Below, piece by piece: positions 23,020 to 34,962 of a stretch of DNA of 64,000 bases. The notes under the pieces are model-generated. The model saw only the letters and a list, made by a program, of their open reading frames with translations, was not told where the DNA came from and made no database searches. The position numbers and the translations under genes were made by a program. Source of the stretch: Thermothelomyces thermophilus ATCC 42464 (taxonomy: Eukaryota > Ascomycota > Sordariomycetes > Sordariales > Chaetomiaceae); contig NC_016473.1 of assembly GCF_000226095.1 (NCBI RefSeq), positions 4,898,001 to 4,962,000 on the forward strand, in the 5' to 3' direction. How positions within the stretch are numbered: the stretch's first letter is position 1; each line of letters opens with the position of its first letter.

Positions 23020-24825
23020 TTGGGGGGGAAGGTGTCTATTTTTTTCCCCTCCTCCTCCCCTCCTCTCTTCTCTTTTCTTGCCGCGTTGCATCATCATTGA
23101 TGTACTGTACCTGTACACACACACCAGTACATACCAAAAATGTGCTTTGTTCCCGAACCGAATCCGGATTGGTGGCGGGTTGTCTTGTCCGGCGGGCCGG
23201 ACCGTCGTCTGCTCTTTGGTGGTTGATATAGCCGTCAGTCAGGTTGAAGTCACCACGGTAGCTGAGACGCCTTTTCCTTCCGTTGGGACCTAATCTGCCT
23301 TTCTTGGGAGGTCAAAGCATCATTGATTAGGTGGGAGGGAAATAATATCATGCTTCCGGGAGACGACGACTTTGCTGATTGGGACGTCAAGATTGTTGTT
23401 GCAGGGTTAGGGAAATGTTAGGCATGGCGTGGCAGGTTTCAGGGTGTATTTATCATTTTCAAAGTATGGGTTGGGTGAATCCGTAGGGTCCTAGGGTTTG
23501 GGAATCAAAGTCATGGAATAGAATCACAATGGGAAGTCTTTATGTAATCACGAGTTGGGGTCGAAGGTATGCCACGCCAGGTGGCTTGGTTGTCTAACAT
23601 TGAGCCAGACTTCCTGCATTCCCTCGCCTCCGTCAAGATCCCGGTCGGCACACTTCTTCTCTAACTAAGTGATCTTTGTTCTCCTCCATCTGAGATACTC
23701 TCTACCTTGGCCAGATCCGTCTCTTGGGTAAATTCGCTCCTAGAGACGATGTTCGGAGAACCTAATCGAGAAATGCCAGACAAGTGGCAGCCATTACAGG
23801 CAGAAAGACACAGGAAACGAAACACATGGGACGACCGCTTTGTCGACGTGGTTGAAAAACACATATTTAGACGTCGAGACGTCAACTATTGAGCTATCAC
23901 TATAGCAACAGCAGCCGCCCCCCTTGATCGACAAAGGAAATGATTAGTAGGTTGTAGTACGTACATACAGGATAGGTCTTTGCCACTAAATCGTGTCATT
24001 CCGTCGTATTGTCGTGATGATCCTCCGCCTCCTTCCATAGAACAAAGGAAAAGATGTAAGATGTGAATCCCGATGTGCTTCACCGGGAAGTTGGAGTTAA
24101 ATCCATAGCCAGCTGACAATGCAATGCCACCCTGCCATAGTCTATACATGGATGCATGATTGCTCTGATAGTACACGTCTCTTTGATAGAAAGACCAAAG
24201 AGACGGGACGGTGAGGAGGGTGTCCTCCGCACTGGATGATTTGGTTACCTTTGTAACTCCGAAACCAACGCCCGAGGCCGGCAGCAAACTGCTGCGTACT
24301 CGACATTAACCCCTCCCGGTTTGTTTTCCCTATTCGTGGCCGCGGAGGGCTATGCGTCCTGAAAGCGCCAGGTCATCAGATCGCCTCCGTTAGAAATGCT
24401 GTTTCCCAACCGTATATGACCAAGCCCAAGATGGAAACCGTTGTCGAGCGCGTAGCAATGCAGGGCCTAAAAAAAAACAAAACGCGAATAAACGCAGCGC
24501 CGATAATGGCCCGTGGCCACGTCCCGCGTATCGACTCTCTTAGTGAGAACATGTCGTTGTGAAAGCCATGTCGAAGAATGCTGAAACTGTCGGACCGCGC
24601 GAGTTGCCAAGTGAATTCCCGTACACAATCCACACATCGACCGAGCCCAGATGGCCTCAATATACCATCCGCATGGATATCCACCCCTGATAGCTGACCA
24701 AGTCGACACCATACTCAGACATATCTCCTGGTATGCCAAGCCCTCCGAGTGGCGGCATATCCAGCATCTCAGACACGAGAGCAGAGATTGTGCTCCAATA
24801 TCGTCAAGAGGTGACAGTTTTGTTT
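23020..24825. other. Convergent spacer MRC1/WEE1, 1.8 kb
   Basis: Less GC-rich than the flanking genes. Two short frames on the + strand (23707-23892, starting at TTG, and 24651-24908, starting at ATG) lack recognisable domains; the second overlaps the 3' end of the kinase gene. No RNA gene recognised. It should contain the 3' ends of both flanking transcripts. Confidence 0.5.
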
Positions 24826-27800
24826 TCAAACATCCATCATTTCGGTGTCGCCAAGATCGTCCACTGACGAACCGACCTGGGGACCCCAGTTGCCCTCGAA
24901 GACGGTAGCGCCGGCGGTCCGATGGCATGAGATCCAAGTCACCGGTTCCGACGAGAGCACCTGCTCTGCAGTGGGGCGATCGGCCGCGTTTGGCTCGATC
25001 ATCCACTTGACAAGGCTATCGAGGGAATGAGGGTCACTCGGGTCGAGCATGAAGTTGGGCGGATGTCGCAACTCCGTCCGCTTCTGCCCGCCAAAGAGGT
25101 TGCTCGCGTTATGTGTCATCGCTTCGAAGGGAAAGGACTCCCGGCCAGGGCTGATACCGAGCCCGATCTCCTGACCATCGGACACCTGGGAGATTCCAGA
25201 GTCATGAGAGACGGGCAGGCTATTCGCATCACGAGCAATGGCGCCAGCCTCGCCACACGTCAGGGGGGGAACCGTTGTCAGGTCGCCAGCCCGGAGGGCC
25301 TGCCAGGTTGGGCCATTGTCCGGAAGGAACACGTTGCAGGCAATCTCGAGGATGATGAGGCCGAGGGCAAAGATGTCAGCGGGCTTGTCGTACTCCCCGC
25401 GCAAGATCTCGGGGGCCATGTACTCGCGGTCGCCCTCGCCTTCGATCCCCTTGGCAGCTGGCCAGGTTGTTGCCAGGCCGAAGTCGCCGATCTTGAGATA
25501 ACCGTCAAACGTGATAAAGATATTGGCAGGCTTGATATCGAGGTGGATGAAGCCAGCCTGGTGGATGGCAGAGAGTCCCTTTCGTCGGGTTAGCAACGTA
25601 AAACGTCAAACGCGGAGATGGTTGCACACTGCAACTCACCTGAGCTGCCTCCAAGAGGATTTTCCATATCCTAAAGTCGTCCAACCGACCCGCCTGTCCA
25701 ACAGCCTTGAGAAACACATCAAGGCTGCCTTCACTGCAGAACTCGGTCTGAATGTAGAGGTGGCCGTTGTATTCCCAGCTGTCAATCAATTGCACAATTT
25801 TACTGGAATGGCGCAGAGACTGCAAAACGGCAACCTCCTGTAGCTTTGCCTTGCGGTCTCTAGCGCCGTGGAACGGCATCCGAAGCTTCTTGACGGCATA
25901 CACCCTCTCGCAATTCGGACTCGAGGGCGTCCGCGGGGTTGTCGAGAACGCCATCATAAAGGATCCGGGAGCGGACGACTTGACGACACGGTACACTTGA
26001 GAGAACTCGCCTCTCCCGATAATGTCGGACTTATCAAAACGAGAGACCAAGGACTCGTCAACATCGCTCGGGCCCTGTCCATTCTGAGGAGTCATGCTCA
26101 ATCGGCGGTTCGCAAAACTCGAGAAGAGTTGCCGCGCATGGGAGTTGCTGGGGGTCGCCGGGGTCCTAGAAACCTTTGCCTGTCTGTCCTCCGAGTTCGA
26201 GATGGACAGACTGCTGGGGTCGGGAGGCGTCATCGAAGAACCTGCTGCATCTTGGGGAGTATGAGGCGACACAGTATCCGGGTTCGTCGAGCCCGCTGCC
26301 GTCTTGGTAGCGTCAGTCTTTGCGTACTGACCAGCAGCATTGTTCAGTGTCGCGAACAAGGCGGGAGAAGTTCTCGCGGGAGCTGGAGTCGCAAACGAGG
26401 CAGGATGCGTGCGGCTTCCGGTCAACGGCGGGAACGAAAAGCCGAGGCACGGCGAGTCGTTGGAAAATGGCGTGGAAGGTCGGGAAACGGCATCCGCATC
26501 AGGGGTGAGCGCATCCGCCTTGGACTCAGCATTGGTCTCTCGCGGGTCGCTCCCCAGAGAAAACAAAGAGGCGCGAGCAGCGAAAGACCGATTGTCTCCT
26601 GGTGTTTGGCAACCCTCGGCCGGGTTCGGAGCCGTGAGCGACTTGAAGAACAGATTCTTCGTCGGTGTCGGAGGGAGCTCGTCGTGCGGTTCGGGCACTT
26701 CATCACCGTCCACGCTCAACATGCTTCCCTTTCTCGTATGGCCGGAGCGAACCTGCTGGAAGAGGAGGCTGCCGGATTTCTCTTGGGTAGCAAACAAATT
26801 TCCACGGATGGGGGCCGCGACTGCGCTAAAGGGCGAGCAAGGGCTCCCGAGGGAGACCCGAGATCGTCGCCCGCCGCTGCCACCCTGAGGCGGGAATGTA
26901 GCCGAGTAGTACGGCTGCTTCTTGCACGGAGTGTCCGGCATTGCCGACATCTTTGCTCCCGGATGCTCGGGCGGGCCACCGTCGCGGTTGCGATTCATCT
27001 TGGAAACGAGGCCTGTCGACATGAATGCCGATTGTAATGGTTTGGCGCCCTTGTAGTGAGGAGTCGCGGTTTCTTCCGAATCATTTGTCGGAGGACGGGA
27101 TCCGGGAGGTAGCGACTTGGACAAAACTTGTGAAAGCAGCGGGCGCTGTGTTGGGAATTCGTCTTCGGGGTGGCCCGAGTCGGAAGAGGATTGTGATACA
27201 AGCCGGGACAACGGATGAGGCTGGTTGACCGGGCGTTGAGTCGCGTGAGCCGCCGCAGTTGACGAGGGCGCTGGAGAAAAGGGATTCACGCGTTCCTCCG
27301 GCGGGACATACTGATCCAACGACAGCCTCGGCCTGCTGCGAGCTGCGGGTGTGCCGGGCTCAGCGGCGAGCTGCGCCAGTTGCTTCTCGCCTGCGCGCCG
27401 GCCCAGAGAAGGTTGGGTGTTTCCGTGGCGCTGCTGCAGTGTACTCCGGCGAAGCGAAGACGTGCGCTTCGGCAGCGCAGACGGGGTAGGCGGCACGACC
27501 AGGTCGCGGAACGGCGATGCGCAGGCTCCGGTCAGCTCGTACTCATGGCTGCCGTCCTCATGGATGTCAAAGTTCTGAGGCGACGTTGGGTTCTGGTCGA
27601 AAACCGAAGGCTCGTCTCCGGTTGATGAGATGCCGTGAAGACTGCGCCGCTTCGCGACTGGGCTTCCGAAACTTGTCTGGCCCGACCCCATGGCGGCATC
27701 ACTCCGTTTGAGCGGGCTAACAGAAATGGCGGGAAATGGCTCGTTGTTGGCCTCCACGAACTTGGAGATGCCGTTTTTAGTCGCTCCCGCCATGTCGAGA

Positions 27801-28381
27801 TGCACTGCGTGGCGCGAGGAATGGTCGAGGCTTCGACGCGACGAGGGGCTCGACGCGAGGGGGCAGTCGGTAAGAGCCTCGTTTTCTTGGTCCTGCACTT
27901 CGGCGGGGGAAGAGGACGGCGGGACCTGATTGCCAGAATCAGGCGAAGGACCAAAAACTCGCTTGAGGGGACTCTTGGGCGACACTCGAGATCGAGGGAG
28001 GGGCCGGGTCATCGGCTTTGACCTCGCAGAACGCACCGAGAGCTTGATGCTCGGTTTGAAAGGAGTGCCGGTTGTTTGAAGCTGGGGCGGTGCCGAATAA
28101 GAGGTCGGCGAGAGCGGCCCCGCTGATAAGGCAGGCGTCGCGGGGACTACTGTAGAAGTGGACGTGCTTTGCTCGAACTGCACATTTGACGACGGGGTCG
28201 GCGACTGGCGCAGCACCGATGAACTCGGTGTGGGGGACGCGATACCTGATAGCCTGAACTTGGAGGGCGATCGCGAGAGGGACCTCCGGAGGGATCTGAC
28301 GGTCGAGCCGACGTCGACGTGATGAACATGGGTCGGTGAGGGCAGTGTGAGTGTGCCCCCGCTTCCGCCTGAGAATGACAT
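24826..28381 (-). CDS. wee1: Wee1-family mitosis-inhibitor protein kinase
   Basis: Model (complement): 28381-25640 joined to 25578-24826, phase 0, 1164 aa. Wee1 kinases phosphorylate the inhibitory tyrosine of Cdk1 and delay mitotic entry. A ~780-residue Ser/Pro-rich regulatory N-terminus, with many SP/TP sites, precedes the kinase domain: glycine loop IGRGEFSQVY from residue 788, catalytic Lys831 in YAVKKL, HLDIKPANIF with catalytic Asp928 (HLD instead of HRD, typical of Wee1), DFG at 946-948, and EGDREYMAPEIL, the Wee1-specific activation segment. A ~45-residue insert lies before the last helices (SNLFGGQKRTELRHPPNFML follows). The intron falls between LLEAAQ and GLSAIHQAG. A long upstream region with MCB/SCB-like sites suggests cell-cycle-timed transcription (inference). 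It is convergent with MRC1. Confidence 0.92.
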
Positions 28382-29266
28382 CGTCGTTTGATCGCTCTGT
28401 TCTGGGTGTCACGAGCAAGAGCAGAATTCACGGCGCTAATGTCAACGAAAACCGTCGAGAGAGCAAGAAGTGCGGGCAATGCGCGATGCAGCAGCGTCGC
28501 GCGCAGCTCGCAAATGCAACTGCAAGAGGGATAGGGCACGCAAAACGCGACCGGCCAACTGGAGCGCAGCACTCTGATATCGGGAGTGCGGTCGATTGCC
28601 GACAGGAGCGGAGACAGTGCTGTGCGAGTGCTCGAAGAGGTGAAGCCGGTCGACGCTCGAAGACGGAAAGACAAGACAGCGCAGGCTCGGGTTAGCTGGA
28701 ACCTTCGGGTGCTGGCAGGTAGGTGCTTCTTCCCCAACAGGCTGGGGAAAGATGACTCGGAGCGCGTGTGAACACGTCAGATCCGCAGGTGCCCGTCAGG
28801 CATCTTCGGAATGGGTTGCGACTGCCTGTTTCCCGGTTGGAAAGAGTCACTCAACAGTGCTGACTCCTGCCTCTTTTAGATCCTGCTATTGATCGCCAAA
28901 CTCATGTCGCAGAGAAGGCGCGGACGATATTGGTGAATATCGGTAGTTTAATCGAAACTCGAGCTGCTTCGGCACACAGGCTCTCCGCCAAGGACGCGGG
29001 GAATACGCGACCAAGCCAGGATTTCGGTGATGCGATGCGATCAGCGGGGTCGACGCAATGATGGACCAACAGTGCCTCAAAGGAGAGAGGCGCGCAGAAA
29101 TATTGACGTTGTCGCCGGAGGATTTGGTGAGGCGACCTGATTCCAGACGAACTGTTGGCAATCACATCCAGCGTGGAGACAAGAAGGGAACCTGAACGAG
29201 GGCAGATCGCGCGGCGAAGCACACAAGAAAGATGGGACGCCCACTGTTGTTTACTCGGCTGATTAT

Positions 29267-29293
29267 ACGCGTTTTCGCGTTCAATTGACGCGT
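29267..29293. promoter_or_regulatory. Double MCB plus SCB-like cluster upstream of wee1
   Basis: Two perfect ACGCGT hexamers (29267-29272 and 29288-29293) flank a TTTTCGCG (the complement of an SCB-like CGCGAAAA) within 27 bp, about 0.9 kb upstream of the wee1 start codon. In yeasts such sites bind MBF/SBF and drive late-G1 transcription. Clustering makes chance less likely than for a lone site; function here is inference. Confidence 0.5.
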
Positions 29294-31153
29294 CGACATG
29301 GGGGTCCCCTGTCGTGCCTGACGTTAGCGCCCCGCCGCGGCCCACCCTAGCCGGCCGGGGTGGCGTGAGAGGCTGCGCCCTCTCTCGCATCACTGCTGTG
29401 CGGCTCGTGCACTTTCCAGTAACATGTGTGTTATACGGAGTAGTTCCATACGGCCACTAGCCGCGCATTGTTCCTGAGGCAAGACATGGCTGAGATTGCC
29501 GTCACAAATGTCGTCCACCGCTATAGAACACTGGGGATATGACGCCTGACAGGATAATGTGATATCATTTTGTGTTGCCACTCGCGAAAGGTCGCGGCAA
29601 AGACATAGAGCTGTGCGTCCCGCGCCTTCTGGAATCGAAGCATACCATTCTGTGACACATAGTCCGCCTCACCGCTGCAGAAAGAATAGGATGACCGCGG
29701 ATGCGCGAGTTCGGAACACGAGGCGGTGAAAATATCCATCTTGATAGACAAAGTCGCGCAGCCGGGGCGGGTAAGAGGTACCGCGGCCTTGGGCCAGTTC
29801 TTCAAGCATCCAGCTCCAATCATGTTCGATATGCAGGAGCAGGCCTTCTACACACTAGTAACAGGTGCGTGTGGGGAAATGCAAGATCTTCTAAGGTCAC
29901 ACCGCTAGGGGCACTCCTGTTGGACGCGGCGAGCTGCACGGTGTCATTCTCCCGTCGAAGAAGAAAGCTCCTGCCAGTCGACCCGCATGTAGAGAATGCA
30001 GGCACTGGCGCAGGTTCGCATGCGGCAGTCCGTACACGCACTTCCAACTACAGATGAAACGCAGATGTATGACTGCCATCATGGACCTAAAACAAGGGGA
30101 AAACTGTGTCAGATTATGCTATGCCTCCCCAAAGCTCCAAATATGACTCCTTATTTACTATTATAGCCACTTACGAGGCCCAACCCTCATGATTAGCGCC
30201 CTGTACAATCAATGGTCGCATTGCCACTGCCGCATTTACCCAGGGACGAGATTGCCATCATGGTCCAATGCCAGCGGCCTCTGCCTGATCCGCCACCAAA
30301 AAACTCAATATACGCCCGGCCAGCTACATCAGGCTTCTGGTGGCGAGCTCATTTTGTTTTGTTTATAGAGTACATTGACCCAAAAACGCGTCCAAAGAAA
30401 AACAAACATCAACAATGAGCATAGGAACCTTCCGTGACTGATCGCATGCGCACCACCATGCTCTTCCAGATCTGGCAAATCGCGTGAGAAAATCGATAAA
30501 AAGAAGTATGTACAGCAAAAAAGCGACGCGAAGGCCGGTTCCGAAAAGGAAGTCGGGCCCATTGCGCCTTTCCTTTTTCCCTCGATCTAGCGGGTTGTGC
30601 TCCACACTGCGGCGTTTCCCCTCTTTGCTTAACGGCCGCTTCCAACTTTCTTCCCCCCTCCCTTCCCCCCGTGTTCCCCCCTCGAGCCCGAACCCCCCTG
30701 ACAGTGCCAGGGCCTGGTCCTAAACTTCCGACTGGACGCCTCACAGTGACCCTGAACCCTGAATCATCAACGGTCACGGGAACGAGAGAGACGGATGAAG
30801 ACGAGGTTGTCAAAACACTACCCACTCATCCTGTTCGAGTTACTCTCTATCTCTAGAAATCACATATTTACTATGTACGATGTTTGCGTTTTACGTGCTC
30901 TGTACCTACCATATTACGTACTATGTACAGCGTAGTACATCCACCACGCGAAGCAGCAATAATAATGGACCCGTAAGACGAGAAGACGCGCCTGGGCATC
31001 ATCCCTCGCGCGTACCCCTGCACAAATGCCAAAGCTCCAAACAAAGTGCTGACCTGAACTGAACTGGTGGTCCGTGTGGTTGCGACCCTGCTCGTTGCGA
31101 ATCCCAAACCCCTAGCAGAGTATGCAGTAGTTACCTCCTCCATACACTACGCA

Positions 31154-31232
31154 GTACGGAGTAATCCGTTGCTACACTATTCTGTAGCGTGTATATCCGT
31201 ATTTGTATGAATGTACGGTCCGTACTCCGTAC
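31154..31232. repeat. 79-bp inverted-repeat element of the TACGGAGT family
   Basis: GTACGGAGT at 31154-31162 is complementary to ACTCCGTAC at 31224-31232. The interior carries more AATCCGT, ATCCGTAT and GTACGGTCCGTAC motifs. It could be a miniature mobile-element relic or a hairpin; no target duplication was established. Confidence 0.5.
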
Positions 31233-31817
31233 ACTAGTATAATTTACACGTGAGGGCCCGCGTCCATTTGTCCTGTCCTGTCGCGTCCCGTCCCGTCCCG
31301 GCGGGAACGATCAAGGCGTTCGGCGACAGGTGTCCCGAATTTCTACAACCTATAAGGTTCTTCTACAGAAACCCCAGATTAGGCGAAAGCCTTTTTTAAT
31401 ATTCTAGATACATACATAGTGTATACACAACTTAGCACGCGAGTACTATAGTGCATGCACACTGTCGCGTGCATTGACGTATATATTTCCGTCAAAGAAA
31501 GTTCAATAGATCACCAAATTATAGAAGTCGAGCTGTATAGTTGCATGACAGGCTTGATCGCGCTGATTTCCAAGGGTGGACGTCTGGTCTTCCTTATCCG
31601 AACCTGGTAGGAGGCAGGGAGCACTGCGAGGGGTTTGATGTTCACATACGTACACGGGGATCCTAAAGTGTTCTTTTATGTTTTGGCCCCTTCGTCCCTA
31701 TCCTGCTTGCCCGCAAGTAGAACCAGGGTATATTACCATCACAGCCAACCCATAACAACACAGGCCCGTCAACAATATCCACCCGCCCATCCCACTTCCT
31801 CCGGCTGAATTACAGGC

Positions 31818-33899
31818 TCAAGCCCACCTCGAACGAATAAACTCGACCCATTTTCCGACATCCTCGGTCATCTCCAGTAATGCCCCAACGTCCTCAACCC
31901 TTCTCTGTCGGCCCTCATTGGGCGCCACCATGTTGGTCTCGTCCAGTACGTCCTGCGACTCGACATGCAGGTGCCCGTTCTCTCGAACCTCGAGTGTGAC
32001 GTCCGCCGTGCGGTCCCGGAAGGGGAAAACCACCCTCAGGCGTGGCAGAGGCAGCGGGGTGAGGGTGAGGTCGATGTTTAGGGGTTCTTCTTCTTCATCC
32101 TCTTCCTGTGAGGAACCATTGACGGAGGACGTGACGAGGTTCCGGTACTCGTCTTGGTTTGTGGTTACTGTTTGCGTGGTGCTGCTTGCGGTAGAGTCCT
32201 TCGGCTGCGCTGGACCTAGCGGGCGACTTAGGTTCGGAGGTTCGGCGAGGCTGTGTTCAAGCAGAGTTGCGAGAAAGACATACTGCCGCAGGTATGGCAG
32301 GATGGTGACGAGCTGTTGCGGGTGGGAGAACGTCATCTCGGTCAGGGTCCGGCTCGGGATCGGCTTATTTACGAAGAGGGTGTTGACATGACTCTTGAAC
32401 GACAGCTTCGTCTCGCCCGGCGCTGTGTACGGGGTCTTCTTTTTGCAAGTCACGGTCCTCGCGCCAGCAGAATCGGGGTTTGAGCCTGGAGAATGAGGAA
32501 TGACAAGGCTGTCAAAGGTAGCTAGCTGCTTGAGCGGCGTCTCGTCCATCACGCATCCTAGCTGCTGGATCTGTTCCCACAGTGCCGTCGGGATATGAAC
32601 GGGCGGATCGAACGTGGCGTGAAACACGGCGTCGGGCAGGCGCGGTCCCAGAAGCGAAGCGTCAGGTTGCATCGGGTCGCCCCCCTTTGACTGATCCGGC
32701 ATGGGAACGAACGTGCTCTCCGGCTCCAACCAGTCGATGATCGGGCCACGCGTATGCAGTTCATCCGGAAGAGGCATCTTTTCGACGTTGGGGCCAATCC
32801 ACTTGTCTGAGATGCGGACCGGGTTGACGCCGATCTCCCTCAGGGGCGCGCACCCGATGAGGATGCTCCACGTCCTTTCGTGCTCTGCAACCCACGCAGC
32901 CATGTCCGGGTTCGTCGGCGGTGGCTGAAGCCTCCTCTCCTTCCAGTAATCGAGCGTCATGCCCACACGCCCCCGGGCGTTCATGCTCGGCTTCCCGCTC
33001 TTGGTGCAGAGAACGAGGCTCTCGAGGTAGTCTTCACCCTTGGCCGCGGCCGCGGGGTCTTCTCGCGCTTTCTTGAGTTCCCAGGCATGAAGACGGCAAA
33101 GGCTTTCGTAAACGCCGGCGACGGCCTCAAACATGTTGAGCCCAGGACTGCTCAGCTTATCTAGAACAGCAAGGCGCTCAAAGTTGGCGGCAAACTTCTC
33201 CAGCGACTTGGTGAGGGGGCTTTGGCCTTCACGAAGCTGCAGGTCTTTGAAGAGGATCTCGCCGGCAGCCTCGGCATGCTTGTTGACGATTTCTGTCGAG
33301 TCTGGGAAGCTCAAGGCGACCGACTGGACAATGTTATTGGAGAACTCAATGAGCAGTTCAAGAGCGGAACCTGCAATGATGAGCGTCTTTTTGTCGTCAT
33401 CGCCCATCGAGTTCTCCCATATGAACTCCAGCTCGAGTTTCTTTGCCAGCCTCTCCAAGCCGGCTTCACTGACGAGGCCTTTGCTTCGCTTTATACCAAA
33501 AACGTTAGTTGGTTCGCCATCCAGGGCACCGCTTCAAGGTAACCATACGCTAAGAATGGCGATGACGTTGTCCAGCCGCCTCGCTTTCTCGTCCTCGGCG
33601 GCTCGCCCGAGGTTGGCAAGATCCTGAAGGCCCATATCCAGAGCGCTCATGTCCAGGGCACCAAGGGCGGCTGCAGCCGACGGGCTGTCGTAGTTAACGG
33701 GACCCGTGGGGCGGCCTAATGTTGCAGTCGCTGGCGATTTCTTAAACTGCTGGGGCGAAGACCGCGGGCCGCGGGGAGAGAAGGCGGCCGTGGCAGAGAA
33801 GGGTGTGGAAACCGAGGGCGTCGCTGCAGCGCCATGTTGCGGTTGCGAGGGGGTCTTACCCTGCGACAGTGGATGCTTTCCAGGAGTCGGCGTTGACAT
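31818..33899 (-). CDS. MED1: Mediator of RNA polymerase II transcription subunit 1 (fungal type)
   Basis: Model (complement): 33899-33549 joined to 33488-31818, phase 0, 673 aa. Med1 is a middle-module subunit of the nuclear Mediator complex, linking activators to RNA polymerase II. A low-complexity N-terminus (~80 residues, Ser/Pro/Gln-rich) leads into the fungal Med1 domain: RRLDNVIAILS, then across the intron RSKGLVSEAGLERLAKKLEL, FPDSTEIVNKHAEAAGEIL, and KSLEKFAANFERLAVLDKL. The MNARGRVGMTLDYWKERRL block further on is also typical. An acidic EEDEEEEPLN loop lies near residue ~560. The ATG at 33899 is supported by the splice; the frame's apparent start inside exon 2 is a TTG and is not used. 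It diverges from the coiled-coil gene. Confidence 0.87.
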
Positions 33900-34962
33900 G
33901 GCAAGTGGTGGTTATCTGGGAATATCGATGATGTGTTCGCTTTGGAGAAGGAACGATGCCGCAATATCGTACGTAGAAGGGGCGGGTGTTTCCTGCACGG
34001 AAATGTCGACTGCCGAACCGAGTCCAGGGTGAAGTGAAGCAGTCGAGGAAAGAGGTGGTCAATAGGTAAGGTAGTCAGGTACAGTACCTAAGTAGAACTC
34101 CACAAGCTCAATACTCGAGGCAACCGACCACTCATCGGCTGCTGTGGTATCTGTCTGAACCCCAAGAGGCCAAATCAAAGCTCGCTTTGTCAGTAGAAGC
34201 GCTGGCCTTATTCCATTAGCAACCAGAATCGTGAGAGCGATTGCTTAAAGCAACCTCGGATGTGAATACTCTGCCTCTCAGCTTGTAGGTTTCCCCAATA
34301 TGGAGTGCGATGCTGCGTGTAAATGGAGCCGAGATTCAGCAGAGAGCTTGGAAGAAGCCTCAATGCCAAGCCGCGCCAATGAAAGCTGCAAAGCCAATTG
34401 CGGCGGGAATCTGCACTAGGCTAACTTGGGTGCCAACCTACAGTATACTTGGTGCGCCGGTCCCTAACCCTCTGCATCGATCTATGTTCTACAGCATGCA
34501 GAACCTAGCCGATGACAATGTTGAGTGGAAGCACTAGGATCGACTGGTGCATCGCCATAGAACTCACACTTTGAACAACAGACCACTGATCAGGCCGTTT
34601 TCGCTCTCCCAACAAGTTCCCAAGGAAAAAAAAGTTGTTAGACAGTCTCTATTCAGTACCCCGTCCAATACCCCAAGTCAATTCTCAGCCACACGCAGAG
34701 CCCTGTCCATGCTAGTCTGCAGGGGCCCCTACCTTTAGCGCGTGTGCTCTGCTTGTGCAGCAACCTAACCGCCGCCATGAACTTCGCAACAAGTCAATCA
34801 CCCGCGCCGAACCCGCTGCATCCCGCCCAAACAGCCACCCTGTCAGCCTCTTCCTGTCTGCAACAACACCGGCCTCTACAGTACACGCCGAGAACAACAC
34901 GACAGGATTCGCAGCAGCAGTAGCGGCAGTAGCAGCGGCAGCAACAACAACATCTCGTCGCC
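33900..34962. promoter_or_regulatory. Divergent promoter region MED1/coiled-coil gene
   Basis: About 1.06 kb without a supported gene. CAG/CAA trinucleotide tracts just upstream of 34963 belong to the leader of the coiled-coil gene. No specific operator recognised. Confidence 0.5.

Larger units (their letters stand above)
28382..31817. other. 3.4 kb gene-poor region between wee1 and MED1
   Basis: No gene could be supported. The part nearest wee1 probably includes its leader, with several short upstream frames. At about 29640-29850 on the minus strand a ~55-codon stretch reads protein-like (HDWSWMLEELAQGRG) but is not clearly joined to other exons and has lower third-position GC than the genes. 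Further right are TACGGA-family motifs, a 79-bp inverted repeat and CCTGT/CCCGT pentanucleotide runs at about 31271-31301. The last ~400 bp should hold the MED1 3' end. Confidence 0.5.

Noticed and set aside
23707-23892. 61-codon + strand frame in the MRC1/wee1 spacer
   Set aside because: It starts at TTG, has no domain and no splice-compatible neighbours.
24651-24908. 85-codon + strand frame starting at ATG at the 3' end of wee1
   Set aside because: It overlaps the kinase coding end, shows no domain, and is most likely chance; a small antisense transcript cannot be excluded.
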